Shown in pieces: positions 34,660-47,527 of a DNA stretch of 64,000 bases (position 1 is its first letter; each line of letters opens with the position of its first letter). A model generated the notes under the pieces. It did no database searches and had not been told where the DNA came from. It saw only the letters and a list, made by a program, of their open reading frames with translations. The position numbers and the translations under genes are program-made. The DNA comes from Proteles cristata cristata (taxonomy: Eukaryota; Chordata; Mammalia; Carnivora; Hyaenidae). The stretch is taken from NCBI GenBank assembly GCA_017311185.1, contig JAESUZ010000333.1, positions 186,001 through 250,000 on the forward strand, given 5' to 3'.

Positions 34660-35850
34660 AATATTTTAAATGTTACCATACTGTGATAAACATGGTGAGA
34701 TTTCAATTTTAAATAACAAGTGTAATATTTTGAGTTTTATTAACTATAAATGTTACCTCAACCAAGTTGATTTTAAAGAAGTATAAATTACTTGCTTTGT
34801 TGCAAATTTAGAATTAGAATTAGAAGTTAGATTGGTATTCTAATAGTCAAACTGTCTTAAATAATACACAAATACACAAAATATTAAATACACAAAATAT
34901 TAAAAATACAGAATTTTCTTAGGCCAAAATAGAAATAATAGGTTTTGAATCTATTACCTATTTCTACAGTTGGCTCTAAAATCTTTCTGGGTTTAAAAGA
35001 TGCTAACCCACTACAGAAATGATTATGCGACTCATTTCTTTATTCCTGCAGCAAATATTTACTGAGGCTACTATGCCAAGAACTGTTTCAGGTACTCAGG
35101 ATACAGTTGAAAACCATTTGCTGCCTTGATATAGCTAACACTGTGGTGAGGGGAGATGTTTTTGAAAGTACATATTAACAGTAAGCCAGAAAATTGACAA
35201 ATTATATGAACCTGTGTTCTGTGGGAAAAAGAAAAGAAAATGTTGAGGATAAGAAGGTCTGGTATGGATAAGGAGGTTGTAATTTTAAGTAGAGTGGTCA
35301 TATCGGACCTCATTTAATAGGTCACACTTGGACGAGTATTTGAATAAGAAGTTAGTTGTATGGGTATGTGAAGGGAGAATAACCCAGGCAGCAGGTAAAC
35401 CTGGTGAGAGAGCCCCAAGGTGGGTAAGCACTGGCATGTTCAAGGACTCAAGGAAGCCACTGTAGTTGGAATGCAGTAGAGGTGGAGGTAGACCACTGCA
35501 GGGTGAGTGCGGGGAAATAGAGAGAGAGCCTCTAGGGCCTCAAAGGCTATTGTAAGAATGTATAGTTTCCTAATTTACTCTGAGAATGGGGCTATTGAGA
35601 ATTTGGAACATAGGAGAGTTATTTTCTGATTCTGAATAAAAAAAATATAATTGCTTCTTGTTGAGAAGACAATGAAGGGAGGTAGGGAGGAAGCTGGAGT
35701 CCTCGGGAGGCTATTGCAACAATCCTTTGAGAGATGATGGTGGCTTAGGTCAAGATGGTAGCAATGGAGGTGAAGAAATGTGGCTGACTTCTAGATATAT
35801 TTGACAACAGAGCTAACAGAGTTTTCTGATGGGTTGAAAATGAAGTGGGA
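34660..35850. other. Intergenic, possible old repeat debris, no gene
   Basis: 35030-35180 and 35380-35520 contain phrases typical of old dispersed mammalian repeats, but I cannot name the family. Confidence 0.4.
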
Positions 35851-35853
35851 GGG

Positions 35854-36051
35854 GAGCCTGGGTGGCTCAGTCAGTTAAGTGTCTGACTTCAGCTCAAGTC
35901 ATGATCTCACAGTTGGTGATTTTGAACCCTGCATCGGACTCTATGCTGACAGCTCAGAACCTGGAGCCTGCTTCAGATTCTGTGTCTCCTTTTTCTGCCC
36001 CTCCCCCACTTGTGGTCTGTCTCTCTCTCAAAGAAAGAAAGAAAGAAAGAA

Positions 36052-36087
<36 letters not shown>

Positions 36088-36149
36088 GAGAAGAGAAGAG
36101 AAGAGAAGAGAAGAGAAGAGAAGAGAAGAGAAGAGAAGAGAAGAGAAGA
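35854..36149 (+). mobile_element. CAN-SINE with a microsatellite tail
   Basis: The head GGAGCCTGGGTGGCTCAGTC and the body are followed by (AAAG)n at about 36034-36086 and (AGAAG)n at about 36087-36149. GAAAATGAAGTGGGA duplications flank the unit. Confidence 0.94.
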
Positions 36150-36164
36150 GAAAATGAAGTGGGA

Positions 36165-37083
36165 AAGAGAAGAGTCAAGCATGACCAACTGGGATGGCAG
36201 AGTTGCCACTAACTGAGATGAGAAGTTTATGTTGAGAGGAGAGAAATCAGAAGTTTAGTTTAAGCATAAGTGGACTGTTATACTTTTACTAAAAATAACT
36301 AGCAGACAGATTTATGAGCTAGACGCTTGGGAGTGAAGGCCAGGATGAAGACATATGTGGCAATCATCAGCACATATCGTGTATCTAATGCCATGAGACT
36401 GAAGGAAACCACCCAGGGTATGAGTTTTGGAGCACTCCACTGATACAGATTTGGGGAAAATATGGACAATCAGAAAATGTGACTCAGAAAGAGTAACCAA
36501 TAAGATAGAAGAAAAACTAAGTGCCCCAAAAGCCAAATGAACAAAATAAAAGAGGAAGAAGTGATTGACTTTGACAAATCCTGCAACAGTCAAGTAAGAT
36601 GAAGACTGAAGGTTGACCACGGACTTAGCCACGTGGAGGCCACTCCTGAACTCTGTGGGAGAAGCATGAATGAAATGCTGCAAGGAAAAACCTGACTTGA
36701 GTAAGCTATAGAAAAGAATCAAAGAGAAATGGCAATCTCAAGTACAGACAATTCTTTCATGAATTTAACTGATGATAAAAGCAGAGAAATGAGGTATTAA
36801 GAAGCAAGTGGGATCACTGAAATACTTTAACTGTGATTCACAGTAGAGAATATATTTGAATATATTCACAATATAGGGTCTATATACATACATATTCATT
36901 TCCGTATGTGTAACAAAATCATTTTATAAAACAGCACTTACACTTAACTCCATGCAGTGCTTCTTGTTGTTCGTATTTTTTCTCCTTATTCTATTTCATT
37001 AACATTAGAACTGATTTCAACACCATTAATGGGTTGCAACCCTTAATATAAAAACAAGAACTTTTACTTAAGGATTCTTTGAT
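36165..37083. other. Intergenic, no gene recognised
   Basis: No family resemblance in the short frames, and no clear repeat edges. Confidence 0.5.
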
Positions 37084-37096
37084 TCTAATTACATTT

Positions 37097-38285
37097 ATTT
37101 CTGTGTTTTTGTTTGTTTTAATTTTATTTAGTTAACATAAAGTGCAATACTGGTTTCAGGAGTAGAATTGAGTGATTCATCCCTTACATACAACTCCCAG
37201 TGCTCATCACAAGTGCCCTCCTTAATGCCTATCACCCTCTTAGCCCATACCCCCCACTTCCTCCATCAGCCCTCAGTTTGTTCCCTATCCTTAAGAGTCT
37301 CTTGTGGTATGCTTCCTTCTCTTCTCTCCCCCCACCTTCCCACATGTTCATCTGTTTTGTTTCTTAAATTCCACATATTAATGAAATCATATGGTATTTT
37401 GTTTTTCTCTGATTTACTTATTTCACTTAGCATAATACACTCTAGCTCCATCCACATCATTGCAAATGGTAAGATTTTATTCTTTCTGATGGCTGAGTAA
37501 TATTCCATTTTATATATACCACATCTTTATTCATTCATCAGTGGATGGATATTTGCACTGTCTCCATAATTTGGCTATTGTTGATAATGTTGCTGTGTAC
37601 ATTGGTGTGCATGTGCCCCTTCAAATCTTTAATTTTGTATCCTTTGGGTAAATACCTAATAGTGCAATTGCTTGATTAGGGTAGTTTTATTTTCAAGTTT
37701 TTGAGGAACCTCCATACTGTTCTCTAGAGTAGCTGCACCAGTTTAAATTCCCACCAGCAGTGCAAGAGGGTTCCTCTTTCTCTGAATATTCATCAACACC
37801 TGCAAAGTACATTTAACCTATACATTTAATACAATACCTATTAAAAGACCACCAGCATATCAGAGAGCTAGAACAATCCTAAAATTTACACACAACCACA
37901 AAATATCTATAATAGCCAAAACAATCCTGAAAAGGAAAAACAAAACTGGAGAAATCATGATTCCGGAGTTCAAGGTATATTACAAAGCTGTAGTCATCAA
38001 GATAGTATTGTATTGGCACAAAACAGACACATAGATCAATGGAACAGAATGGAAAACCAAGAAATGGACCCACAACTATATGGTCATCTTACCTTTGACA
38101 AAGCAAGAAAGAGTATCCAGTGGAAAAAAGACAGTCTCTTCAACAAATAGTGCTGGGAAAACTGGACAGCAACATGCAAAAGAATTGAACTGGACCACTT
38201 TCTTACACCATACACAAAAAATAAATTCAAAGAGCTAAACGTGACACAGGAAACCATCAAAATCTGAAAGGAGAACACAGGTAAC
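37097..38285. mobile_element. Carnivore L1 with an internal inversion (twin-primed)
   Basis: 37115-37795 is the antisense L1 3' end (TACAACTCCCAGTGCTCATC, GGTTTCAGGAGTAGAATTGAG). 37800-38280 is ORF2 in the sense direction (ATCCTGAAAAGGAAAAAC, AGATCAATGGAACAGAATGG). Near-identical 13-base flanks TCTAATTACATTT and TCTAATTACCTTT at 37084-37096 and 38286-38298 make it one insertion. Confidence 0.85.
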
Positions 38286-38371
38286 TCTAATTACCTTTGG
38301 ATACATGTTTTAACAGGTTGTTTCTATTTTTACCTTTGTATTTACCTATAGTTTCTTATTTATTTATTTTT

Positions 38372-38586
38372 AATTTTTTTTATTTATTTCTAGGAGAGAG
38401 AGAGAGAGAGACAGCGTGAGCAGGGGAGGGTCAGAGAGGGAGGGAGATACAGACTCCAAAATAGGCTCCAGGCTCTGAGCCGGCAGTCAGCACAGAGCCC
38501 GACGCGGGGCTCGAACCCATGAACCTTGAGATCATGACCTAAGCAAAAGTGGGACGCTTAACCGACTAAGCCACCCAGGCGCCCCA
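38372..38586 (-). mobile_element. Felid CAN-SINE, young subfamily
   Basis: CTAGGAGAGAGAGAGAGAGAG and CGGCAGTCAGCACAGAGCCC with a GCCACCCAGGCGCCCC head. Nearly identical to the copies at 184 and 19879. Confidence 0.94.
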
Positions 38587-38589
38587 TTT

Positions 38590-39070
38590 CTAATTTATTT
38601 ATAATAGACTATTGCATTTTGTTAAAAACCAAGTTTTACCTTTAAAGGTGATAGTTTAAATGTGATAAAGAAAACATACACTCTCCAACAGTACTGATGA
38701 GTTGTCAAAATGACAATCTTTTCTAGAGCGATTTAACAAAATGTGTCCAAAGAATTAATGAACATGGATATCTATTTAGAAGTAGGAGCAGAGAAGTCTT
38801 CTTTGATGAAGTAGCATTTAAGTTGACCTTGAAAACTGAGAAAGAATCAGTCAGGAAATTGTGTAAGGGAAATCATTTGTGCAAATGCCCTGAGGTGCTA
38901 AACAGCTGAATGCGCTATAAGAACCAAACACAGATATGCAAATGGGACACAGTAAGAGTCATGAAATGAAGGCTAAAGGCAAAATATTCAGAACCTTGGA
39001 GGCCATGTTGTGAGATATTGGAATTTATCCCAATTGCCAAGTGGGGACACTGGAAAGATTTAAGTAAGAA
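38590..39070. other. Intergenic, possible old dispersed repeat
   Basis: 38790-38940 (GAAGTCTTCTTTGATGAAG, GCAAATGCCCTGAGGTGC) resembles an old mammalian repeat that I cannot assign. No gene. Confidence 0.4.
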
Positions 39071-39082
39071 ATTACATTCTTT

Positions 39083-39288
39083 TTTTTTTTTTTGGAAAGT
39101 CAGCTGATTTTATTTTTCTATTTTTAAAAAATTGTTTATTTATTTATTTTTAAATAGTTTATTGTCAAGTTGGTTTCCATATAACACCCAGTGCTCATCC
39201 CCACAAGTGCCCTCCTCCATGACCGTCACCTCCCTTCCCCTCCCCCCTATACCCATCAGATCTCAGTTTGTTCTCCACATTCAAGCAA
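39083..39288 (-). mobile_element. L1 3' end, minus strand
   Basis: TTTATTGTCAAGTTGGTTTCC and ATAACACCCAGTGCTC, with AATTACATTCTT duplications on both sides (39071-39082 and 39289-39300 approximately). Confidence 0.92.
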
Positions 39289-39299
39289 TTACATTCTTA

Positions 39300-40150
39300 G
39301 AATCACATTTCTATAGTTGTATTGATAGTTGATCAGCGTGGAGTCAAATACTGACGGAAAGGGTGGTTTAAGAGACCCTATCAATTGCTTTTCACTACAG
39401 AAAGAAAACATCCCCAAAATTAGTGACTTAAGACAGAAACTATTTGTCTCTTAAGTTATAGGTTGACAATTTGGCCTGGAATCTAATAGGTGGTTCTTCT
39501 TGTCCTGGTTCACTCATGTATCCAGGGTCAGCAGCTGGCCAGGAACACTGGGCTGAACCTGGCTGGGATGAGCTAAGACAGTCGTACTCTCTTTCCTGTG
39601 TTCCTTCACCTTCCACAGGCTAGTCTGTGTTGCTCACACAGCAGCTGGTATGGGTGTTGGGATAGAACATAAGTATGTAGGACTTCTTGAGGATGAGGCT
39701 CAGAACTGTCCCCCGATGTTCTTCCTTGCATTTGGTGACTAAATCACATCACAAGACAGACTCCTAGGAAGGAAAAAGACTCCACCCCTTTGTGCGAAAA
39801 GCTGTCAAATCACCTTATAAGGGGTATGAACACAGGGAAGAGTTAGGACTGTGCCATTTGCTTTGCAATGTGGAGTATTGATGTTCTCACATTGTGTTGA
39901 GATCTTCATTGAAACCACTGGAACTAATCACATATATGGGCTCAAAAGGGGGGGCATGGCCTATATTTAGAACTGGTGGTAAAAGAATACCTTCAGCAAA
40001 GTAAACAAACCTTTCTTGACATTGCCTATCACATAGTCAACAATGTTATTGCCATGGAAATTGAGTGTCCGGGAAACTAAACAGAACTTGAAAAATGCTA
40101 CTACTGTTTTAGAGAGTAAAGAGGAAAAAAATCCTTAATCCAGTTGAAAG
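39300..40150. other. Intergenic, no gene recognised
   Basis: Nothing identifiable beyond possible diverged repeat sequence. Confidence 0.45.
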
Positions 40151-40164
40151 CCATTCTTCATTAA

Positions 40165-41720
40165 AATGTGGAGTCAGGAGTGACATCACCAAGATGATGA
40201 CATAGGTGGTCCCTGGCTTCACTCCTCACGGTAAAAAACAAATGACAACTATTCAAAAAATAAGGCGCCACTGAGAGAACCCTAGAACTCAGGGGTGGGT
40301 CTGAAAAGCAGGCCTGTACCACAGAGACCACGACAGACTGAGGCTCTAGAAGGGCAAGAGAAGTGGCTATAAATTGACCCATCATCCTTCCTGAAGGCCG
40401 GCATGCAGAGGTTTCTCTTAGCTGTGGGTTCCTCCAGTGGGAAAAGAAAACTGGGAGGGGTAGCACACAACCAGCAAAAGAAGCCATCAACAAAGTGAAA
40501 CGACAACCTATAGAATGAGAAAAAGAATTGGAAACCATATGGCCGATGAGGTGTTAATATCCAAAACATATAATAATTCACTCAACTAAAAAGCAAAAAA
40601 CTCAACCCAATTAAAACATGGATAAAGGACCTCAGCAGACATTTCTCCAGAGAAGATAAATGGAAGGGTAACGGGTACACGACAAGGGGCTTGACATCAC
40701 TAGTCATTAGGAAAATGCGAGTCAAAACCACAATGAGATATCACCTCAGACCTGTTAGAATGATCATCTTCAAAAAAAGACAGGAGATAGTAAGTGTTGA
40801 TGAGGATGAGGAGAAAAGGGAACCCTCGTGCACTGTAGCACTGTGGGTGGGACTGTACATTGGTGCAGCCACTGTGGAAAACAATATGGAGGGTCCTCAA
40901 AAAATTAAAAATGCAACTGCCATTTGTTCCAGCAATTCCACTTCTGAGAATGTATCCAGAGAAAATGACAACACTAACTCGAATCATAGCAGCATTATTT
41001 ACAACAGCCAAGACATGGAAACAACTTACGTGTCCATCAGTGGATTAATGGATAAAGAAAATGTGACATATATCGCATATAAATATATATACATTTATCT
41101 ATATATCTATGTCTACATCTATATTGGTAGACAGATAATTAGATAGATAGATGGTTGATAGATAGATAGATAGATGATAGATAGATAGTGGAATATTACT
41201 TATGAAAAAGAGGAAATCCTACCATATGCCACACAGGAATGTACCTTAAGGACATGATGCTAAGTGATACAAGCCAAACAGAGAAAGACAAGTACTATAT
41301 AACCTTACTTACATGTGGAATAAAAAAAAAACTCCTAGAAAGAGATCACACTCTGCTAGAGGGGGAGGGGTGGGGAAGGACAACTGGAAGAAGGTGTTCT
41401 TTAGAAGGCATAACCTTCCAGTTATGACACAGATAAGCCCTAGGCATGTAACGCACAACATGATGGCTAGAGCTAACACTGCTTTACAGTATACAGAAAA
41501 GTTAAAAGAGGAAATTCTAAGACTTCTCATCACAAGGAGAAATTTTCCCCCTTTTTTCTTCTTTTCGTTGCATTGTATCTACATGGTAAGATAGGTGTTA
41601 GCTGGACCTACCGTGTACTCATTTCACAACAGATATAAATCAAACCATGATGTCCTACGCCTGAAACTTATACAGCGATGAATGTCAATTTTTCTCAATA
41701 AAACTGGAAAAAATAATATG
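40165..41720 (+). mobile_element. Diverged L1, internally deleted
   Basis: 40165-40480 looks like L1 5' region (GTGACATCACCAAGATGATG), and from 40480 it is late ORF2 (GAAGCCATCAACAAAGTGAAA, AAAACCACAATGAGATATCAC) through a tail near 41720. The middle of the element is missing. All frames are broken. Confidence 0.75.
41146..41190 (+). repeat. (GATA)n microsatellite inside the L1
   Basis: Repeated GATAGATAGAT units interrupted once or twice. Confidence 0.9.
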
Positions 41721-41749
41721 TATGTATATAATCTATTAATTCAGAGTCA

Positions 41750-42237
41750 ATCTATCAAAGGACGCTCATATTTTAGAAGGACTCTCGGAGTTCCTCTCAT
41801 TAAGGAGAACTAATGAGGAAAGACGAGAGAAGGAGGTCCCATTAATTAATCTGTGGGGAAATGGGATTGATGTTTTCATCTAGTTATTGAGGGAAAACTC
41901 CAGTAGAGAAATCTTCCCAAGAGGATTTTAGAAACAGGCACAATAGTCCACCTGATGAACTGAAGGGACTTGGGCTGCATAAAACCAGGAAAGAACCCCT
42001 TTCATATCTGCCAGAGGTAAGAAAAAAAGGTATGTGGGTCCAAGGTGTAGGCTTGTCCTGCGTCAAGGAGAAAGTGAATTGCCTACTGGGTAGAAAAAAA
42101 GGACACTTAGCTTGTGCTCCTTATGTTGACTTAAATAACAAAATCTGGGGACATATTTGAGATTGCGTGAATGGCCAAATACAGTTGGGCTCAAGCAGGA
42201 GGGGATACACTTATAGGATTAAAAATTAGTGCTGATG
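41750..42237. other. Intergenic, nothing recognised
   Basis: No gene or repeat boundary seen. Confidence 0.5.
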
Positions 42238-42458
42238 GGGGTGCCAGTGTGTTTCAGTCAGTAAAGCATCAGACTGTTGAATTTCACTCAGTTCTTGATC
42301 TCATGGTTTGTGAGTTCAAGCCCCAAATTGGTCTCTGCACTGTCAGTGTGGAGCCTGATTGGGACTTTCTCTCTCCCTCTCTCTCTGCCTCTCCCCCCTG
42401 CCCCTCCCCTGCTTAGGTTTGCCCCCCACACCTCTCTCTCTCTCAAAAAAAAAAAAAA
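42238..42458 (+). mobile_element. Diverged CAN-SINE, plus strand
   Basis: The head GGGGTGCCAGTGTGTTTCAG and a long A-tail (42446-42461), with AATTAGTGCTGATG and AATTAGTGATGATG on the two sides. Confidence 0.9.
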
Positions 42459-42461
42459 AAC

Positions 42462-44250
42462 AATTAGTGATGATGTTATATTTTGTCTGGGCCATGATGG
42501 ATGAATAAAACTTTTACCCCAGTCATGATATTGTTCCTCTATTTGTACATCCTCAGATTTTATCAAAATTAATTCCCATCGAGGAGTCTCTTCTCCCAGT
42601 CAGATGATTATAAATCAATGGGATCATGAATAAAGAGTTCAGACATAGCTGAGGAACCTATTCCTGAACATCTTATTTCAGGGGATTCAAACTGAACACA
42701 GTCTGTACCCCCCAACCCCTGACTAATTTTTTACACTCTTCTTCCTTTTCCATGGTGGGGTTGGGTCAGCTCATTTTGTCTCCTTCCAGCTTCCAACAGT
42801 TAAACTTTGAATTGGCACATTAATTTCTGTCGAGTAGAACATTGATTTTGCTAAAACATAAGGACCCAAATTCTATTAAAAAGATTATCATCACTCACTC
42901 AGGAGAAATAAATAGAGGCACCAGAAGCACAGTGAGACGGTAACTGTCTGCTTGGAAGGTCCAAAATATCTCCGTTCTAAAAGAGTAGTTGAAGTCATGT
43001 TTGTACTGATTTGCAACTGGAGATAGGTATGAACCTTCTTTGCTCCTTCCCTGAATCTCTACACGTGTGCGCAGGAGTGCAGCTGAGCCAGAGAGCAGCA
43101 GATGGAAACGCTGAGCCCAGATGAAAGTAACCGCAAAGCTTTTGATCAGTTATCCTGTAAGTCATTTACTGTGACAGCATGAGCCCAAGGTTGAAAACAA
43201 AGAAAGCGCTTCCTGCCAGCCCATTTCTTAGCAGTGAAACTGAGCACTGATCCGGGGTCAGGTGCAGCTGAGCAGGCCGGAGGGTCATTTCTGTGGTGCA
43301 GGAATCCCTGAAAAAAAGGCTCCAGCAGTTTTAGGGCCTCTGAGATGGAGGGGGATACAGGGTGGACTGAGTCAGAGTGGGGGGTGGGGAGCAAGTGACT
43401 CTACTTCTCTCCCTTGTCCTCTGGAGAGGCATCAGCGGAGGTTCCTGAAGAGGACCTTGGCCCAAGGCTACAGATAGAGACGTCGGAGTACGGGTGCAGG
43501 GCTGAAAGGAAACCCACAAAGGGCATGATGGGGGACAGGAGCCATAACCCTTTGCTGCAACCCTCTTAGTCTGTGGTCCACAGGTGAGGACCAAGTCCAG
43601 TGCCGATGGGGCGGCGTGACCTGGGAGGCCAGACTGGGAAAGCGTATGTAATCGCCTGCAGTCAGGGCTGGAACTCATACAGGTTTTCCCCCAGATGCCA
43701 GACTCCTCAGTGCACTTGTATTTTTGAGGCGGAGGGTAGAGTAGGAGAGATTTGTTCCCTTTTTCTTTTATTTCTATGCCTTGGACTCTAAAGTCCTTTA
43801 TTTGAAGCTTTTGCATAACTTTTATCTTTTCTCTTCTCAAGCAAAGCTGATTGCATCTGCTTGGGTCTTGGTCCAGCCTGGCCTTTCTGGGAGTTTCAGT
43901 TCAGCCCTGCTCATTCATCCTTTCTGGAAGGCCTTTCTCCAAGCCCCTCCATTCACCCCTGCTAAGCTTCGCAGAGTCCAGAAGGCCGAGTAGGGAAAGT
44001 CTGTTCCAATGGACTTCTCCAGACCCATACCGCTCTCCTCTATCTGTCGTTGGGTTTGGCGGGAGTGATGAGTCACAGTTACTACCAATGGTTTCCCCAC
44101 AGATGTGGGTCATGGCAACTGTCCATCCACCCGGGACTGAGATTTCTTAGGCAAAAAGCACTTTCTTTTAAACTCTTCTGGTCTCTGCCTATTGGCCAGT
44201 TCCAAGGCTGCTTCTACATTTTCAGGTATTCGTTAGAGGAACACCCCTAC
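42462..44250. other. Intergenic, no supported gene
   Basis: A GC-richer part at 43100-44150 has overlapping open frames on both strands. They lack recognisable domains, and the frames disagree with each other. Confidence 0.5.
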
Positions 44251-44264
44251 TTCTCAGTATCAGT

Positions 44265-44560
44265 TTCTGTCTTAGTTCATCCAGGCTGCCATGACAGAAG
44301 GGTCACAGACTGGAAGACTTAAACAATGCAGCGCCTCTGTGGCTTGGGGGACTGAGGCCCAGGTCAGGAAGACTTGGTGTCTGGTTTGTAGATGACTGCT
44401 CCTCTCTGAACCTTCACATGGCAGGTGGCAGAGAGGAGCTATTTTCTCGAGACTCTCAGAAGGGTACTAATGCCTCTTGTGTTCATGACCTCTTCTAATT
44501 CTTATTACCTCCCCAAGGCCCCCTCTCCTAACCCCCTCACATTGGTGATATGAATCTGAA
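44265..44560 (+). mobile_element. Old mammalian repeat, family unassigned
   Basis: CTTAGTTCATCCAGGCTGCC and CACAGACTGGAAGACTTAAA match a well-known old mammalian repeat opening. I cannot name it with confidence. Confidence 0.5.
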
Positions 44561-44589
44561 GGGCAGGGAGCAAAACCATTCATTCCACA

Positions 44590-45660
44590 ACAGTCATATG
44601 AATGGAATCATCCCATGTGTAGCCTTTGACTTCTCTCCTTTAACACAATGCGTTTGAGATGAAACCACATGTGTGTATGTCATTCATTTTCCTGGTCGAA
44701 TAGTAGGTCATTATACAGATGTACCAAGTTTGTTTATCCATTCACCAGTTGGAGGCCATTTGGGTTGTTTATGGTTTTATAAATAAAGCCACTATACATA
44801 TTTGTTTGTGGGTTTTAGTGTGATCATAGACTTTCTTTGGGGTAAATACTTAGGAGTGGGGCTGCTGGATGATACGTTGAGTGCATGTTTGAATTTACAA
44901 GAAACTGCTAAACTCTTTTCCACAGTGGCTACACCATTCTGTGTTCCCTCCAGCACTACAGGAGAGAACTAGTTGTTTCACATCCTCTGCAGTGCTTGGA
45001 ATCACCAGCTGTTTTGTTAAAAAAAGAAAGGTAATTGTTCTTAGAAATGTGTAAGCCTGATGTAGCTCATTGTGGTTTCAAGAGAGTTTTGAGTTTTCAC
45101 GTTTTCTGGAAACGTTTTTAGGCAGATACATGTCTCACACATATTTTCTCCCACAATGGCTTTTTTTTTCATTCCTAGGGGCAATCAATTTTGGTAAGGT
45201 TCAGTTTATCGGTTTATTCTTATACATATTGAACTTTTGATGTTTCAGCATATATACTTTTGTTGCACCAAATGTCATAAAGATGTTCTCTTCTATTTTC
45301 TGGATGATAGTTTATGGCTTTTGGTTTTACATTGGGATTTATGATCCATGTTGTGTTCGTTCTTGTGTATGATGCAAGATTTTATTAGCACACGTGTGTC
45401 CAGTTTGCCCAGTGCCATTTGCCAAAAATACTTTATTGTCTTTACTGAATTGCTTGACCATACATATGAGTATTTCTTTTTGTACTGCACTTAGTTCCAT
45501 TGATCTTTGTGTCTATTTTCTTGACAATACTACACTGTCTTGTGTGGAAATGTACACTAGCAGTTCTGAGTCCTCCAGTTTGTTCTCTTTCATCAAGATG
45601 TTTTTCTTTGTCCCTTGCTTTTTCATTCATATTTCAGAATTAGCTTCTTAATATCTATTT
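44590..45660 (-). mobile_element. Old L1 fragment, antisense
   Basis: Antisense ORF2 phrases include TTTATCCATTCACCAGTTGG, GGGCTGCTGGATGATACG and AGTTCCATTGATCTTTGTGTC. It is diverged, with no intact frame. Confidence 0.75.
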
Positions 45661-46209
45661 TAAAAAAACCACCTGGAATTTGAGATTGCACTGAAAGAAA
45701 ATATATATTATACATACATCATTGTATGTATATATACATTATATATATGCATTTTCTATAAATAGAAAAATTAATGACAATTAATTTCTTTAAAACTTTT
45801 ATAATACTCTTAATTTATGAAAATGTGAGAGATTTGCATGTATAAGAATAATAAACATTTCTGAATTCTCTGTGCCACTTTGTTTTCTAGAAGCAGCCAA
45901 AGTGATATTTGTCAGAGTTAGTCTATATAAAGCAGTTCTTAAAAGAACATTTTCAAGATATATATTTAGTTTTGTAATAAGATCTCTGAAAAATCTCAGA
46001 ATGAGCCAAATATTTTTCATTGGCTCTATCTATGTTTCAAATGCCTCATTTTAATTTGGAATTTCAAATGGTATTCTTTAATAAAGTTGTAAGCTTAACA
46101 TTGATTCTGCGTATAAGTAAATTTTCAAGTAGTATTAACTCAGAGGAAATATTCTGCCGTCTTTCTAGGAAATATTGGCATAGAGCATGATCAAGTGTCC
46201 TAACTTCAT
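45661..46209. other. AT-rich intergenic, nothing recognised
   Basis: Includes ATATATAC-type low-complexity sequence at about 45700-45760. No gene. Confidence 0.5.
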
Positions 46210-46211
46210 TT

Positions 46212-46402
46212 ACTATTTTTTATGAGAGAAAGAGAGAGAAAGAGCAGCAGAGAGGGGCAGAGAGAGAAAGAGAGAGAATCTTAAGCAGGCTCCACACTCA
46301 GCACAGAGCCTAAATCTGGGCTTGATCTCACAAGACTGGGTTCATGACCCATGCTGAAATCAAGAGTCAGATGCTCAACTGACTGAGCCACCCATGCATC
46401 CC
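46212..46402 (-). mobile_element. Older CAN-SINE, minus strand
   Basis: GAGAGAAAGAGAGAGAAAGAG, CCACACTCAGCACAGAGCC and GACTGAGCCACCCATGCATCC. Diverged from the felid copies. Confidence 0.85.
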
Positions 46403-46409
46403 ATGAGGA

Positions 46410-47235
46410 GTTCATTTTTAAACAGCTCTACATGATATCAAAAGAGAACTTATCTTTCAAATTCCTTTGTGTTCTCAACATTTCTCTTTGACTCATTTTC
46501 AGTTCAGGTGTCTGAATTGCTGGGAAATAGTACGAACTGCATTTGAAGAGATTTCTTGCACTACTTTTAGAGGTCTCTTCATACTTCATGCAATTTCAAG
46601 GGACACAAATTGTGCTGGGATGTCACATTTTAGCTCTTACCTTCTCATTCCTTGATGGTCTTTGTCAGACTATAAATAGGAGATGTAGCTAGCTCAGCAA
46701 AGCTCTCTGCTTCTTTTTAATATCTCTGGTGGACTGATATATAGAAGTGTGATTGAAAGATTTCAAGAACCAGATTCTCAAGAGAAAACTCCCTGTTCAC
46801 ACCCTGGGCCTTCTTTGTTCTTCCAGAGCATTCTAGAGCTCCATTTCTGGAATTTCCCTTACCTCTGTGCTAGCCAGTTTTCACTAACTTTATCTCTTCC
46901 ACTGCTGGGAATAGTTTCCTACCATAGCTTCACTTTGAAATATTTGCCTAAAAACCTCACCCTTATCTTTAACTTCACTCAGAACTCCTCTGTGGTCTGA
47001 TAAAGGAATTAAATACTGAAAACTGGGGATTTTCCAGAAAATGCAGAATGCAACTTTACAATAACTATGTAGAGAGGAAAGTAACTAAGAGTTTTGATTG
47101 TCTACTGTATAGCCAAGAAACATTAGAGAATTTATCTGGTATGTTATTCAAAATGATTTGGGGAATTCTTATAAAAAATGATTATTAGTAGGACCCCTAA
47201 TACCTTACTTTGTTTTAGTTAATGTAGCTTATAAA
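46410..47235. other. Upstream region of the 47.5-kb OR6K gene
   Basis: Unique-looking AT-rich DNA. A promoter or non-coding exon could be here, but no motif is strong enough to call. Confidence 0.4.
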
Positions 47236-47239
47236 GATG

Positions 47240-47390
47240 ACATTATGCAATCTTATTTATTATTCTTTGTCTCCTTCATTGGAAGATAAGCTCCATGAAA
47301 ATGAAGTGTTTCTTCACTACTGAATTCAACAAGCCTACAGTTGTGCTTGGCACATAGTAGATACTAAATGGATATGTTTAATTAATACAA
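47240..47390 (+). mobile_element. L2 3' end
   Basis: GGAAGATAAGCTCCATGAAAA, GTGCTTGGCACATAGTAGA and TACTAAATGGATATG follow the L2 3' end order. It ends about 140 bases before the OR start codon. Confidence 0.75.
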
Positions 47391-47484
47391 GAATGATAGG
47401 GATAAATCACCACCTAAAGCATTTCTTCCCTTGAAATGCTTACATGAACCAAGATATCTAACTCTTTATATTTCATCTAGGGAG

Positions 47485-47506
47485 TGAGCTGTGTCTTTCT
47501 ACCCAG
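47485..47506 (+). other. Putative 3' splice site upstream of the 47.5-kb OR6K gene
   Basis: GTGTCTTTCTACCCAG ends at 47506, 22 bases before the ATG. It is a good pyrimidine-AG acceptor in the position expected for the coding exon of an OR gene. Confidence 0.5.
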
Positions 47507-47527
47507 ACGCTTAAGGCTGTTAAGACC

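Noticed and set aside
35854..36149. CRISPR-like or satellite array
   Set aside because: Short-unit microsatellites without spacers. The genome is mammalian.
43331..43840. 169-residue minus-strand frame in GC-richer DNA
   Set aside because: Competing frames on both strands, no recognisable domain and no conserved motif.
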